From Leptospira selangorensis (lineage in GTDB: Bacteria; Spirochaetota; Leptospiria; Leptospirales; Leptospiraceae): a stretch of 64,000 nucleotides of DNA. The notes under the pieces were generated by a model, which was given only the letters and a program-made list of their open reading frames with translations, had not been told where the DNA came from and made no database searches. The stretch's first letter is position 1. Each line of letters opens with the position of its first letter. Below are positions 41,645 through 50,679 of this stretch, one piece after another. The DNA is taken from assembly GCF_004769405.1 (NCBI RefSeq), contig NZ_RQES01000016.1:382060-446059 (forward strand), read 5' to 3'. The position numbers were made by a program, and so were the translations under genes.

Positions 41645-42199
41645 CTATCTGCAGTCTCTATCTCCTGGAGGAGGTCCGGGAGGCGGTCCATGGTGATGAG
41701 GAAAATCCCTTCTTTCCTTGATCCTATTTAATCTTTCCTTATGGAGTTGGTTCAGTTTTTGTTTTTGTTCCGGATTCAGGATGGACTCGAATTCTAATCT
41801 TCCTTGTATATGCAGAAATCTTAATTCTAATTGTATTTCGCTGATCTCCTTTAGTTTGGATTTTACTGCTACCAGATCTACTTTAGGAGATTCTAATAAT
41901 TTACGTAAGGATTCATGGAGAGCGGGTAACTTCTCTCCAATAGACTTGCTGAGGCTCAATCTTTTATCGGTTGCGGCTTTTGCTTTTGCGATCTGTTCTG
42001 GACTGAGAGAAAGTTCTTTGGAGAATCTTTCAAAATTTCTATCCTCTCTTTCTCTTGGACCAGGACCTCCTCCTGGTATGAAGAAGTCGAACGGTTCCGG
42101 ACCGAATGGTGGTGGAGGAGGGGGTTCTGCAAATAAGATATTCCCTGATCCTGAAACCAGTAAAATAAAAACGAATAATTTGAGTTTTTGAAAATCCAA
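41645..42199 (-). CDS. Periplasmic Spy/ZraP/CnrX-like protein
   Basis: 184 residues from TTG 42199, which has AGGTGA four bases upstream. A signal peptide or uncleaved anchor (residues 6-24) is followed by a Pro-rich segment (AEPPPPPPFGPEPF), then a long helical hairpin region (about 50-165) with LSLSPEQIAKAKAAT and ILNPEQKQKLNQLHKE, the LTxxQ-like pattern of the Spy/CpxP/heavy-metal-sensor family. A His/Pro-rich C-terminus (FPHHHGPPPG) could bind metal. It probably senses or buffers a periplasmic signal for the adjacent ECF sigma. Confidence 0.82.
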   Translation of the reverse strand: MDFQKLKLFVFILLVSGSGNILFAEPPPPPPFGPEPFDFFIPGGGPGPREREDRNFERFSKELSLSPEQIAKAKAATDKRLSLSKSIGEKLPALHESLRKLLESPKVDLVAVKSKLKEISEIQLELRFLHIQGRLEFESILNPEQKQKLNQLHKERLNRIKERRDFPHHHGPPPGPPPGDRDCR

Positions 42200-42230
42200 G
42201 TGATCACCTACTATTTCTGACGAATTATTT

Positions 42231-42968
42231 TTATTGTGTGGTACTAGTGCTAGAAGAACTTCCTGAAGAAATCGTACTACTTGTACAATTTACTTCTCCT
42301 TTTATACTGACAGAAGGACCTGAAACATTCTGCGTATTATAACAGGTCGTTCCGTCCTGGGTATAACACATACTTGTAGAAGTCGCGGAAGTACAATTGA
42401 TATTATCCACAGTATAACATTGGGTAAGAGAAAGACCTACACTTCCGCTGGAGACTGCAGTGCCTACAAGATCCAAATCTACAGTAAGATAAGAAAGAGC
42501 CTGGGAACTGGAAACACTTGTGTCCACAGGTACACCGCTTCCTCCCCAATAAATTTTTCCGTAATTCGAAACCACTGCAGATGTTCCTATTCCTCCTGAA
42601 TAAGAGAAACCTTGGGTCGAGTCGATCGATCCCTGATTCTGAGTTGCATCGTATAAGAACTTGAGATATAAATATTCTCCGGTTTTAAAATACAATCTTG
42701 TGATTACGGTATAAAGGTTCGTGGTGCTTGTACTCGTTGTAGTGGTGGTCGTACTAGTACTAGAAGAACTGTAAGGAGTTGCAGTTCCACAACTTGCAGT
42801 TTTATCCATATCCAATTCTCCATCTATATTGAATGCAACCCCATCCCCAAAAACCGTTAAACTTACCTTATCAGCATCTCTGTTCTCGCAGGATAAAAAA
42901 CAAAATAAGAAAAATACGAAAAAGGTTCGATGATGGCTTTGCAGGTTTGGTCGGATAGGAGGATTCAA
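42231..42968 (-). CDS. Putative lipoprotein with Ser/Thr-rich segments
   Basis: About 245 residues if started at TTG 42968, which has GGGA eight bases upstream and gives a compact signal peptide ending in a lipobox (FCFLSC). A GTG at 43049 would give a signal peptide with an over-long front end. Low-complexity Ser/Thr runs occur near residues 65-85 and at the C-terminus. The middle is beta-rich with paired cysteines (TQCYTVDNINCTS, SMCYTQDGTTCYN). No known domain. It lies 31 bases upstream of the Spy-like gene, so it is likely in the same operon. Confidence 0.65.
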   Translation of the reverse strand: MNPPIRPNLQSHHRTFFVFFLFCFLSCENRDADKVSLTVFGDGVAFNIDGELDMDKTASCGTATPYSSSSTSTTTTTTSTSTTNLYTVITRLYFKTGEYLYLKFLYDATQNQGSIDSTQGFSYSGGIGTSAVVSNYGKIYWGGSGVPVDTSVSSSQALSYLTVDLDLVGTAVSSGSVGLSLTQCYTVDNINCTSATSTSMCYTQDGTTCYNTQNVSGPSVSIKGEVNCTSSTISSGSSSSTSTTQ

Positions 42969-43124
42969 AATAAGATTCCCGGATTCTCTCTTTATATAAG
43001 TAAACCCGGAGAGAGAAAAACGTTCCCAGATTCTTACCGAAAAATTCACATTTATCGAATCGACTCAGGGTAGATATATGTTTGTTTTTCCCTTGATCCA
43101 TAAGGGCTAAAAAAATATAAAAGA

Positions 43125-43964
43125 ATGGTGCTTCGAATATTCGGACTTCTATTTTCTTTTTTGATCCTTTCTCCCGTATTCTCACAAGACGTTTCAGGTT
43201 CTCGTTTAGCGGAGATCCAAAAAAGGGGAGAATTGAGAGTCACCGGAAATCGTAACTTCGACCCGTTTTATATCTCAGATCCAAAAGATGGTTTTCCCGG
43301 ATTCGATACGGAGCTTGGAAAAAAATACGCAGAGTTCTTGGGAGTAAAATACACATTCACAAACCGCCCGGAATTTGAGGATTACGCAGAAGCGATCAAA
43401 AATGGAGAAGCGGATATCGCATTTTCAGGCCTAAGTTCTACATTAGAAAGATCTAAAAAAGGAAGTTTCAGTTCGCCCTATTTGGTTTCCACACCGGGTG
43501 CATTGGTGAATAAGAATGCACTTCCTCCTCCTCCGGAAGGAAATATCATCGCCACAGTATATTTCAGAAATATAAAGGATCTGGATAGTATAAGCGGACT
43601 CAGTTTTTCAGTTCGTGCATTTTCTGCCAGCCATGAATATCTTTTAAGCCTTTTTCCGAATTCCAGAATATTCACTTACGGTTCTGTGGAAAGCGCTTGG
43701 AATTCAGTGAAAGAAGGGCAGGCAAATTGTTTTGTGGGGGATTCTCTTTATATCAAGGGTCTACTTCTCAAACAAAGAAGTATTTTATCTAATTTTAGAG
43801 CACTTATAGAGCCGGTTCAGGAAAATCATGTGAGCGCTTTACTTCCTAAGGGTGATATTTATTTCTCCCGTAACTTTGAATTTTTTCTGTCGGAACTCAA
43901 ACGAACAGGAGAATTAAAAAGTTTAGAGGATAAGTATTTTAACAGAAGCGACTGGGTGAAATAA
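43125..43964 (+). CDS. Periplasmic solute-binding protein, family 3 (amino-acid type)
   Basis: 279 residues with a signal peptide (about 1-20, ending FSQ). Domain signatures: RGELRVTGNRNFDPFYI, GFPGFDTELGKKYAEFLGVKY and IKNGEADIAFSGLSSTLERSKKGSFSSPYL, all typical of SBP_bac_3 proteins that bind polar amino acids. No permease or ATPase genes are adjacent, so it may serve a distant transporter or a sensor. Divergent from the lipoprotein/ECF operon. Confidence 0.88.
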   Translation: MVLRIFGLLFSFLILSPVFSQDVSGSRLAEIQKRGELRVTGNRNFDPFYISDPKDGFPGFDTELGKKYAEFLGVKYTFTNRPEFEDYAEAIKNGEADIAFSGLSSTLERSKKGSFSSPYLVSTPGALVNKNALPPPPEGNIIATVYFRNIKDLDSISGLSFSVRAFSASHEYLLSLFPNSRIFTYGSVESAWNSVKEGQANCFVGDSLYIKGLLLKQRSILSNFRALIEPVQENHVSALLPKGDIYFSRNFEFFLSELKRTGELKSLEDKYFNRSDWVK

Positions 43965-43982
43965 AGAAACAGTCTAATCCGT

Positions 43983-44849
43983 ATGGCGACTTTGGCAAAA
44001 AGAAAGCCCCAAAATTTTCCCGGACAGATTTATGTGGATTCCAGTTGTATAGATTGTGAGACATGCAGGATCTTAGCCTCGGATATTTTTGGAGAAGATC
44101 AAACCGGTTCTTTCGTTAAAAAACAACCTGAAACTGAATCCGAAAAATTGCAAGCCCTACAAGCCTTAGTCGCTTGCCCCACCGCGTCTATCGGAACAGA
44201 AGATAGAATTGATCTAACAGATGCGAAAGCATCCTTTCCTAAACAGATCCAAGACGAGGTCTATCATTGCGGTTTCCATTCTAAGGATTCATTCGGCGCC
44301 TTCTCCTATTTAATTGTCCGGGAAGAAGGTAACGTACTTGTGGATTCTCCCAGATATATTCCATCACTTTCTGAAAAAATAAAAAATCTGGGCGGGATCA
44401 AATACCATTTCCTAACACATAGAGATGATATCGCAGATCACGAAAAATTTCATAACGATTTCGGGACCCAAAGGATCATACATGAAGGGGATCTATCTGC
44501 GATTCCAAATGCGGAAATCGTGATAAATGGAAGAGATCCGTTCTCTCTTGACGAAGATCTACTGGTGATACCAGGACCCGGGCATACGAGAGGACATTCT
44601 ACTTTATTATATAAACATAAATTTCTATTCTCCGGGGATCATTTAGCATTTGATCCTAAGAAAGATAGACTGATCGCTTTCAGAGGTGCTTGTTGGTATT
44701 CTTGGGAAGAACAAACCAAGTCCATGCAGGACTTGGAAAATTATAATTTTGAATGGCTTCTTCCTGGCCACGGGCACCCCACTCATACGGATCGGAAGCG
44801 TATGAGTGAGATGCTTAGGTCCTGTGTTCTATGGATGCAAAAACGTTAG
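43983..44849 (+). CDS. Ferredoxin-MBL-fold hydrolase fusion protein
   Basis: 288 residues. Residues 15-80 form a one-cluster ferredoxin: CIDCETC near 21-27 and the later VACPTAS supply four Cys. Residues about 95-288 form an MBL domain, with the metal motif written [10 protein letters not shown] instead of HxHxDH, then [15 protein letters not shown] and LLPGHGHP. The HRDDxADH variant is familiar from ferredoxin-MBL proteins in phototrophs as far as I recall. A redox-linked hydrolase or thioesterase role is inferred. Its end overlaps the convergent transglycosylase gene by 4 bases. Confidence 0.85.
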   Translation: MATLAKRKPQNFPGQIYVDSSCIDCETCRILASDIFGEDQTGSFVKKQPETESEKLQALQALVACPTASIGTEDRIDLTDAKASFPKQIQDEVYHCGFHSKDSFGAFSYLIVREEGNVLVDSPRYIPSLSEKIKNLGGIKYHFLTHRDDIADHEKFHNDFGTQRIIHEGDLSAIPNAEIVINGRDPFSLDEDLLVIPGPGHTRGHSTLLYKHKFLFSGDHLAFDPKKDRLIAFRGACWYSWEEQTKSMQDLENYNFEWLLPGHGHPTHTDRKRMSEMLRSCVLWMQKR

Positions 44850-45475
44850 AATGATTCCCTGCTTCCTAAATATTCTTCCTGGCCTGAAAATACGCTCTCG
44901 GCGTAGGCAGGAACTCCTCCCCATTTTTTAACCGCTCCCGGTCCCGCATTATAGGCGAGAAGCGCTATACGAAGATTTCCCTCGTGGGTTTCCAAAAGAT
45001 GGTTCAGATAAGAGACTCCTAAATGGATATTTGTCTCCGGCTCCAATAGATCTTGTTTTTTGATATGTTTTCCTTCCCAAGACGCAATCCAGGACCCGGT
45101 CCCCGGCATGATCTGCATAAGCCCAAGTGCATTCTTCTTGGATCTTGCTTTTCGGTAGAATTCCGACTCTGTTTTGATGATCCCGAGAAGTAACCCCGCC
45201 TTCTCTCCTTTTTGGCAATAAACACCACAAGCGCTATTATGGATCCTTTCTGATTCCTTTTCTACGGTTAAGGAGAGAAGTTCCAGCTCTGTTTCAGTAA
45301 GGCTTGGTCTCTCTGAGCGAATGTATTCTTTGATTTGGGTGCTTTCCGGTAAGGAGTTCCTACCAGGAGCGCTCTTTCCTATCAGGGAGCCTGCGATTGG
45401 GGCTACGAATGATTGGTAGAGAAGTGGTAATGAGGCGATAAATATGTATCTTTTTCTAACTTTAGGCTGGAGCAT
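44846..45475 (-). CDS. Lytic transglycosylase (SLT domain)
   Basis: 209 residues with an N-terminal hydrophobic anchor or signal (about 7-28). The SLT goose-lysozyme-like domain occupies about 90-200: [29 protein letters not shown] with the catalytic Glu, then [13 protein letters not shown] and [14 protein letters not shown]. It cleaves peptidoglycan glycan strands with formation of anhydromuropeptides. It faces a 712-base gene-free region upstream. Confidence 0.92.
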   Translation of the reverse strand: MLQPKVRKRYIFIASLPLLYQSFVAPIAGSLIGKSAPGRNSLPESTQIKEYIRSERPSLTETELELLSLTVEKESERIHNSACGVYCQKGEKAGLLLGIIKTESEFYRKARSKKNALGLMQIMPGTGSWIASWEGKHIKKQDLLEPETNIHLGVSYLNHLLETHEGNLRIALLAYNAGPGAVKKWGGVPAYAESVFSGQEEYLGSRESF

Positions 45476-46187
45476 TCTCCTTGCCTCCTCTTATAGTGCA
45501 TTGCACCATATATGACCAGTCTTTTTGCGGCGCACTACGGACCAAGCAAAAAACCAGCCGGTTTTTGGAGTTTGGGAAAAAAAGTCGGGTTTTTGGAGGG
45601 AAATCTGGCCCTTAAGAAATTGAAAACCAAATGAAGAAGAAGCACAGGAAACATTTTCCATTTTGGAAATTTATTTCCAAAGATGTAACTCTCATTCTTT
45701 TACTCTAGTTTTTTCTCTTCATCACTATACATATTTGAATTATTTGCGAAGACTTCTCAATTACAAGAGATTGGAAATAAATTTCCAATCTAAGAATAAA
45801 TCTTTCGGTATAAAAAATTTAAAAACATAGATCGGAACGTTTAGAAGAAGTTTGGAAATAAATTTACTAACCTGAAATGAGTATTTTTATTTGCGTTCGC
45901 TTCTCAAAATGATTCTCAGACTTAAATAAATATAACATTCGATTTATTTAATATAATTTTCGGAAAATAAAATTTTTGATGCAAATTTTCGTAACTGCTT
46001 CGTCATAATATTTAGAACCGGGGATTTGTTGAACAAACAAGCCTAACTAAAAAAGAAAAACTCCCTCGCGATGATCGATCCCGCGATAGAGATAATTTAA
46101 AGATACATTATAAAAAGCTAATTCCGTATTCGTCGGATCCGTTTTCTAAAAACAAAAATTCTGAAATCGGATATTTTCTGGGGAAAA
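45476..46187. other. Gene-free AT-rich region with palindromes
   Basis: No ORF with coding character was found on either strand in these 712 bases between the divergent lytic transglycosylase and matrixin genes. The stretch is strongly AT-rich in its second half and contains the palindrome cluster listed separately. It could hold promoters for both genes, a small RNA, or a decayed gene. Confidence 0.6.
45662..45870. promoter_or_regulatory. Cluster of three related palindromes (operator candidates)
   Basis: Site 1 at 45662-45681 has arms TTTGGAAAT and ATTTCCAAA with TT between. Site 2 at 45768-45791 has perfect 11-base arms AGATTGGAAAT and ATTTCCAATCT with AA between. Site 3 at 45851-45870 has TTTGGAAAT, AA and an imperfect right arm ATTTACTAA. 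All share the core TTGGAAAT-NN-ATTTCCAA. The two-base centre favours a dimeric protein-binding site over an RNA hairpin. Which regulator binds is unknown. Confidence 0.55.
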
Positions 46188-46922
46188 ATGATGAGGATAT
46201 CTTTAGCTCTATCCGTACTATGCCTACTTACATTTTCACAATGTACCCAAATGGGAAATCCTTCTAGCGATCTCACTTGGGAGGAAAAACAACTTCTCTG
46301 GATAGCATACGGAGAAGAAATGAAAGGCGGACTACAACTTACAAAAGCAGCGGCTCAAAAATGGGGCCTCGGTATAGATGTCTATCCAGCTAAAACCAGA
46401 GTGGATAGAATGAGAAACACGATCGCATTTACCGAATCAGGTAAATGCCATGTAGAAGGTATCTCGGCAAAAAATGCGAAGGACTGCCAGTTATTTTCTT
46501 CTAACCCGTTCTATTTGGCCGCTTGTTCCATCAGCGCAACTACAAACATAGAGAATAGTGTCATTTTTATTTTTAAAGATAGGATCAAGGCAACTGCTGA
46601 TGCAATGAAGATGGAAGGAAGCACCATCGATGCAAAAGAATATATAATCGCAACCGTTGCGCACGAGGTAGGGCATTGCCTTGGATTACAACATTCTCAG
46701 GATCCTAAAGATCTGATGTTCCCGATGTTGACTGGAAACGTATTCGAACCTAGTAGGACTGAGATGCATGCAGCACAAGCATTGTATGATACTTCTATGC
46801 CACCTGGTTCTATAGATGAATCCAATCTTTATACGAAACAATCTGATTTTACTTACTTAAAACAATATACCGTACCTTCGTTTGCGGTATTCGGAAATAT
46901 AAATATGGAAGAAGAAGACTGA
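46188..46922 (+). CDS. Matrixin-type zinc metalloprotease lipoprotein
   Basis: 244 residues. A signal peptide ends in the lipobox FSQC (C19 or so). The metzincin zinc motif is complete: H159-E-V-G-H163-C-L-G-L-Q-H169, followed by a Met-turn candidate in DLMFPML. This is a secreted, membrane-anchored protease, possibly acting on host or envelope proteins. GGGA precedes the start (two ATGs in tandem). Upstream lies the long palindrome-bearing region, so regulation by that cluster is plausible. Confidence 0.88.
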   Translation: MMRISLALSVLCLLTFSQCTQMGNPSSDLTWEEKQLLWIAYGEEMKGGLQLTKAAAQKWGLGIDVYPAKTRVDRMRNTIAFTESGKCHVEGISAKNAKDCQLFSSNPFYLAACSISATTNIENSVIFIFKDRIKATADAMKMEGSTIDAKEYIIATVAHEVGHCLGLQHSQDPKDLMFPMLTGNVFEPSRTEMHAAQALYDTSMPPGSIDESNLYTKQSDFTYLKQYTVPSFAVFGNINMEEED

Positions 46923-46976
46923 TAACCCCAGAACGGTAGAAACCGATCAGTCTTCTTTGGTGCGAATCGAAGATTG

Positions 46977-47003
46977 CCGGGGACTAAACTCCCCGGTTTT
47001 TTT
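46977..47003 (+). terminator. Intrinsic terminator of the matrixin gene
   Basis: CCGGGGA (46977-46983) pairs with TCCCCGG (46990-46996) around CTAAAC, followed by seven T (46997-47003). The hairpin also contains the stop codon of the convergent pepA gene, so the 3' ends share it. Confidence 0.85.
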
Positions 47004-48477
47004 CTAATTTTTCAGCCAAGTCTACAAGCAATCTTACACCGTATCCACTCGGTCCGTTCCCAATCTGAGTTCCGGATGCTTTCTTTCTCCAAGCGGTTCC
47101 CGCGATATCAATATGAGCCCAGTCAATTCCTGAATCCACAAAACGTTCCAAGTATTTTGCTGCAGAAAGGCTTCCACCTGGACGTCCGGCAATATTACGT
47201 AAATCTGCTATATCACTTTTTAGATCTTCGCCGTATTCTTCCCATAAAGGCAGATTCCAGGTTCTTTCATCGGAAGAAGCAGAAGCCTCGTCCAAAAGTC
47301 CTCGCAGTTTGTCTGAATTACTCATGACTCCGGCTGCTTCGTGGCCTAAGGAAATGATGATTGCACCTGTTAAGGTAGCCAGATCCACCATATAGTCCGG
47401 TTTGTATTTTTTCCCAATGTAAGAAAGAACATCTCCTAATACAAGACGGCCTTCTGCATCCGTGTTTTGGACTTCTACAGTGAGACCGTTATGAGCAGTG
47501 TAGACATCTCCAGGTTTCAAAGCGGCAGCATCCGGCATATTCTCCGCAACTCCGATCGCTGCAATTACCGGAACAGAGATGCCTAGTTCAGCAATGGCAC
47601 CGATCGCATGGATCACTGCAGCGGCACCACACATATCATATTTCATTTCATGCATATCTTGTGCAGGTTTGATGCTGATCCCGCCTGAATCGAATGTGAG
47701 ACCTTTTCCGATCAGAGCTAATTTCTTTTTGGATTTTGCCTTAGGAGGGTTATATTCCAAAACGATCATCTTAGGTTTTTTGTCCGAACCTTGGGAAACT
47801 GCGAGAATACCACCCATCTTTTCTTTTTTAAGTTGGGGCTCGTCCATCACGGTGATCTTTAATCCTGCTTCTTTTGCGATTTCTTTGGAACGAGAAACAA
47901 ATTCTTCCGGAGTGAAATGATTTGCAGGAAGGTGAGCGATATATCTGGCACCGTTCACATATTTACTTACCGCTCTGGACTTATCCAAGCCTACTTTAGC
48001 GGATTTTTCCGCATTAGGATCTTCTAATACGAAGCTTACATTTCCGAATTTATTTTTTTTCTCTTTAAAATCTTTGGTAAGAACATTGATTGGGAATGCG
48101 CCTAGATCGATTGAATTTGCGATTTGGTAAACTAAAGAAGAAGGAGAAAGAGTTTTGGTCAAAAATCTTGTGAGTTTGATCTCTAATCCCACCGAGTCCC
48201 ATTTACGCAGTTTTTCTCCGATACTTAAGAAGATCTGAGCTACGGAACGAATGCTAACCTTGTTGGAATTCCCTAAGCCTAAATAGATAATTCTTTCAGA
48301 CTCATCAATAAAACTTTGTCCGGATTCTCCCGCGAATATTCCGGAACGTATCTGGTCCGAAAATTTGGTCTCTAATTCTTTGGGCAGATTGTCTTTTGTA
48401 ACCGGGATTACTTTATAAATATTTTTGGAAGTGTTCTTCCCGATGTTATAATTGATTTTTGATTTTTCTATCTTCAT
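46984..48477 (-). CDS. pepA: Leucyl aminopeptidase (M17 family)
   Basis: 497 residues, standard length. The catalytic M17 domain contains [16 protein letters not shown], the metal-binding and catalytic [12 protein letters not shown], and a C-terminal [12 protein letters not shown]. It releases N-terminal amino acids in the cytoplasm; the enzyme works as a hexamer with two metals. Its start overlaps the bcp stop as ATGA, so it is the second gene of a bcp-pepA operon. Confidence 0.96.
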   Translation of the reverse strand: MKIEKSKINYNIGKNTSKNIYKVIPVTKDNLPKELETKFSDQIRSGIFAGESGQSFIDESERIIYLGLGNSNKVSIRSVAQIFLSIGEKLRKWDSVGLEIKLTRFLTKTLSPSSLVYQIANSIDLGAFPINVLTKDFKEKKNKFGNVSFVLEDPNAEKSAKVGLDKSRAVSKYVNGARYIAHLPANHFTPEEFVSRSKEIAKEAGLKITVMDEPQLKKEKMGGILAVSQGSDKKPKMIVLEYNPPKAKSKKKLALIGKGLTFDSGGISIKPAQDMHEMKYDMCGAAAVIHAIGAIAELGISVPVIAAIGVAENMPDAAALKPGDVYTAHNGLTVEVQNTDAEGRLVLGDVLSYIGKKYKPDYMVDLATLTGAIIISLGHEAAGVMSNSDKLRGLLDEASASSDERTWNLPLWEEYGEDLKSDIADLRNIAGRPGGSLSAAKYLERFVDSGIDWAHIDIAGTAWRKKASGTQIGNGPSGYGVRLLVDLAEKLEKNRGV

Positions 48478-48953
48478 TTTTTGCCCAACGCCTTGATATC
48501 TCCGAGTATCTCATCCACGTGACCTTTCACGCTTACTTTCGGATAAACTTTCAAAATTTTCAGATCTGTTCCGATCAGGAATGTGGTTCTGAGAATTCCC
48601 ATAAATTCTCTTCCCATAAACTTTTTTAACTGCCAGACTCCGTAGGCCTCACAGATACTTCCGTCCTCGTCGGAGAGAAGAGTAAAATTGAGTTCTTGTT
48701 TTTCGATAAATTTCTGGTGGGACTTCACTGAGTCTTTAGAGACACCTACTACGTTATAACCTTCTTTTTTTAGTCTCGCAAAATTATCCCTAAAATCGCA
48801 GGCCTCGGTAGTGCAACCTGGGGTCTGGTCCTTAGGATAAAAATATAATACCAAACCGTTTTTTCCCGCCAGATCCTTGAGAGAGACCTTTTCCCCGTCT
48901 TGGTTTAGGGTCGTAAAACTAGGGGCCTTGGACCCCGCTTTTAAAGTACTCAT
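48474..48953 (-). CDS. bcp: Thioredoxin-dependent peroxiredoxin, BCP/PrxQ type
   Basis: 159 residues. The active site [18 protein letters not shown] carries the peroxidatic C47 and a resolving Cys at C52, typical of the BCP/PrxQ subfamily. It reduces hydroperoxides in the cytoplasm. First gene before pepA, with which it overlaps by 4 bases. Confidence 0.95.
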   Translation of the reverse strand: MSTLKAGSKAPSFTTLNQDGEKVSLKDLAGKNGLVLYFYPKDQTPGCTTEACDFRDNFARLKKEGYNVVGVSKDSVKSHQKFIEKQELNFTLLSDEDGSICEAYGVWQLKKFMGREFMGILRTTFLIGTDLKILKVYPKVSVKGHVDEILGDIKALGKK

Positions 48954-49051
48954 ACAAAGACAAATGATGGGGAACTCGGCTACTATACAAGATTTTTTGT
49001 TTCGTTTCCGTTTTCAGAAGGGAAGAAGGAGCTAAAAAGCCTTGCGAAATC

Positions 49052-49450
49052 GTGAAACCTGACGATAGTAAAACTATGGATCCTAAAGAAAGAATGGAAC
49101 TGATTCGCCAGGGAAATCAGGCCTTCAATGAAGGTGATATCCGAAAAGCCAGGGAATGTTTTCTGAAAACGGAATATAAGGACGGGCTGATTCGTTTAGG
49201 AGACCATTTCATGTTCGAAAAAAAACTTCCTATTCTCGCCTACGGTTATTATAAGAAGGCGGGGTATCAGAGAAGGATCGACGAAATTTTCCAAAGAATG
49301 TTATGGGCACTTTCTCAATGGATCGGACCTGATAAGTTCAAAACTCCCGAACCCGAAAGAAAGGCTCCGGATCCGGAAGATTTTGTGGTCCATCCTATCC
49401 TAAGACAAACTGCCTTGGACATACTCAAGAAAAACGGAATGTCTATCTAA
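49052..49450 (+). CDS. Small hypothetical protein with TPR-like helices
   Basis: 132 residues from GTG 49052; ATG 49076 is an alternative start and neither has a good ribosome site. Residues 15-75 (RQGNQAFNEGDIRKARECFLKTEYKDGLIRLGDHF) have the small-residue spacing of one or two tetratricopeptide repeats. The C-terminal part is Pro-rich, then a helix. Function unknown. The end overlaps the convergent VOC gene by 4 bases. Confidence 0.65.
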   Translation: MKPDDSKTMDPKERMELIRQGNQAFNEGDIRKARECFLKTEYKDGLIRLGDHFMFEKKLPILAYGYYKKAGYQRRIDEIFQRMLWALSQWIGPDKFKTPEPERKAPDPEDFVVHPILRQTALDILKKNGMSI

Positions 49451-49827
49451 GCGCTCACAGGCGTATATTTTACGAAATCAATCCCGATCCCGTTCGGATC
49501 AGATATCGCAAAATGCCTGTCTCCCCATTCTTCTTCTTTAAGATCCAATAGAAAAGGTAAGTTTTTCTTTTTCAGTTCCGAATAAAGAGAATCTACATCC
49601 TCTGTCTCAATCGTGATATACATTCCAAATCCTGAATATTCTTTCTGAAATGCGGAATGTTGGCTCGGAAGATTTGGAAGCAGAAAGGAAATTTCATGTT
49701 TTCCGTTCGGTGTAGAAAGTAGAATATACCAATCATTCTCAAAAACGATCTGAAATCCTAATTTGACTACGTAGAATTCTTTGGTTTCCTTCAGTTTACT
49801 TGTGACTATTCCTGGATTTAATTTCAT
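49447..49827 (-). CDS. Glyoxalase/VOC-family protein
   Basis: 126 residues, one VOC module pair: TSKLKETKEFYVVKLGFQIVFEN, MYITIETEDVDSLYSELKKKNL and the ending DRHFAISDPNGIGIDFVKY. Related proteins include bleomycin-resistance and glyoxalase-like enzymes; the substrate cannot be told. It follows the AraC regulator gene by 68 bases in the same direction. Confidence 0.85.
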   Translation of the reverse strand: MKLNPGIVTSKLKETKEFYVVKLGFQIVFENDWYILLSTPNGKHEISFLLPNLPSQHSAFQKEYSGFGMYITIETEDVDSLYSELKKKNLPFLLDLKEEEWGDRHFAISDPNGIGIDFVKYTPVSA

Positions 49828-49895
49828 AAGTTTCTCCTATGTCTTGAAATTTAACCTGAAACTTAAGATACGGATTGTAAAAATCGGACAAAGTG

Positions 49896-50660
49896 TTAGT
49901 GGAATTTACGCAAAGAAGAAGGTGTAAGACCTGTGAATTTTTTCCAATCCTTGATAAAATGGGATTGGTCATAAAAACCTTCTCCTATTTCCAAAGAGCC
50001 GTTTTCTTTCCAATTTCTAAGAGCAGCTTGGAATCTCAGGACTTTTGCAAATTCCTTTGGAGAAAGTCCAATATTCGCTGAAAATAATCTTCTAAGATGT
50101 CTGGAAGAAATTTGAAATCCTAATTTTTCAGTGGGTTTTTGAAAATCTGAATATATTTCTTGTAGAGAAGTTTGGATCCTTTGATCAGTTTCCAGGCCCT
50201 TCTTCTTTAAAAGTTCCGAAAAATAAAGATCACATGTTTTGATCCGATTGAAAAAAGAATTAGAAATTCTTAATTTTTCTTCTAACTCCTTGGCTTCCGT
50301 TGGAAATATTTCATGAAATATAGAAGTTTGGCTTTTAAGTTCTCCTAAATCCATCTTAAAAAATCTACGAATTCCAGAAGGTAAAAATCGTATCCCGAAC
50401 CAACGGTCACCAGGTTGGATCGGAAAGTTTTCCAAGGAGATAGGGGAGAGTGAAATTAAAATAGGACCATTAGAGTTTATATTCAAGATCAAGTCCACGC
50501 AGGCATCAGGAACGACTTGGTATTGGCTTGGAATGGAGAGCTGAGAACTGAATTCCCAATAGTATGCGATGGAAGAGATGAGCTCAGTGCAAGGCGCGAT
50601 TTCGGAGTATTGGATGCCTAAATTGAGTTGTAATGGGCTGAAATCTTTTTTGTATTCCAT
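49896..50660 (-). CDS. AraC-family transcriptional regulator
   Basis: 254 residues. The N-terminal half (about 1-140) resembles the DUF6597 sensor domain ([29 protein letters not shown]). The C-terminal AraC helix-turn-helix reads [35 protein letters not shown]...[23 protein letters not shown]. Its start codon is only 19 bases from that of the divergent GH18 gene, so it probably controls that gene and the VOC gene behind it. Confidence 0.92.
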   Translation of the reverse strand: MEYKKDFSPLQLNLGIQYSEIAPCTELISSIAYYWEFSSQLSIPSQYQVVPDACVDLILNINSNGPILISLSPISLENFPIQPGDRWFGIRFLPSGIRRFFKMDLGELKSQTSIFHEIFPTEAKELEEKLRISNSFFNRIKTCDLYFSELLKKKGLETDQRIQTSLQEIYSDFQKPTEKLGFQISSRHLRRLFSANIGLSPKEFAKVLRFQAALRNWKENGSLEIGEGFYDQSHFIKDWKKFTGLTPSSLRKFH

Positions 50661-50679
50661 CTTTCGAGGTGACTTCTTT

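Noticed and set aside
41718..42191. 157-codon open frame antisense to the Spy-like gene
   Set aside because: The Gly/Pro-rich end mirrors the Pro-rich segments of the Spy-like protein; there is no independent coding evidence.
44846..44849. Fusion or frameshift between the ferredoxin-MBL and lytic transglycosylase genes
   Set aside because: The two genes are convergent, each with a full domain and normal stop; the 4-base overlap is ordinary packing.
45662..45681. LexA/SOS box at the first palindrome
   Set aside because: The Leptospira SOS pattern is TTTG-N5-CAAA; here the halves TTTG and CAAA are 12 bases apart, so the spacing does not fit.
46974..47327. 117-codon open frame opposite the end of pepA
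   Set aside because: It sits inside the conserved C-terminus of pepA and starts within the shared terminator.
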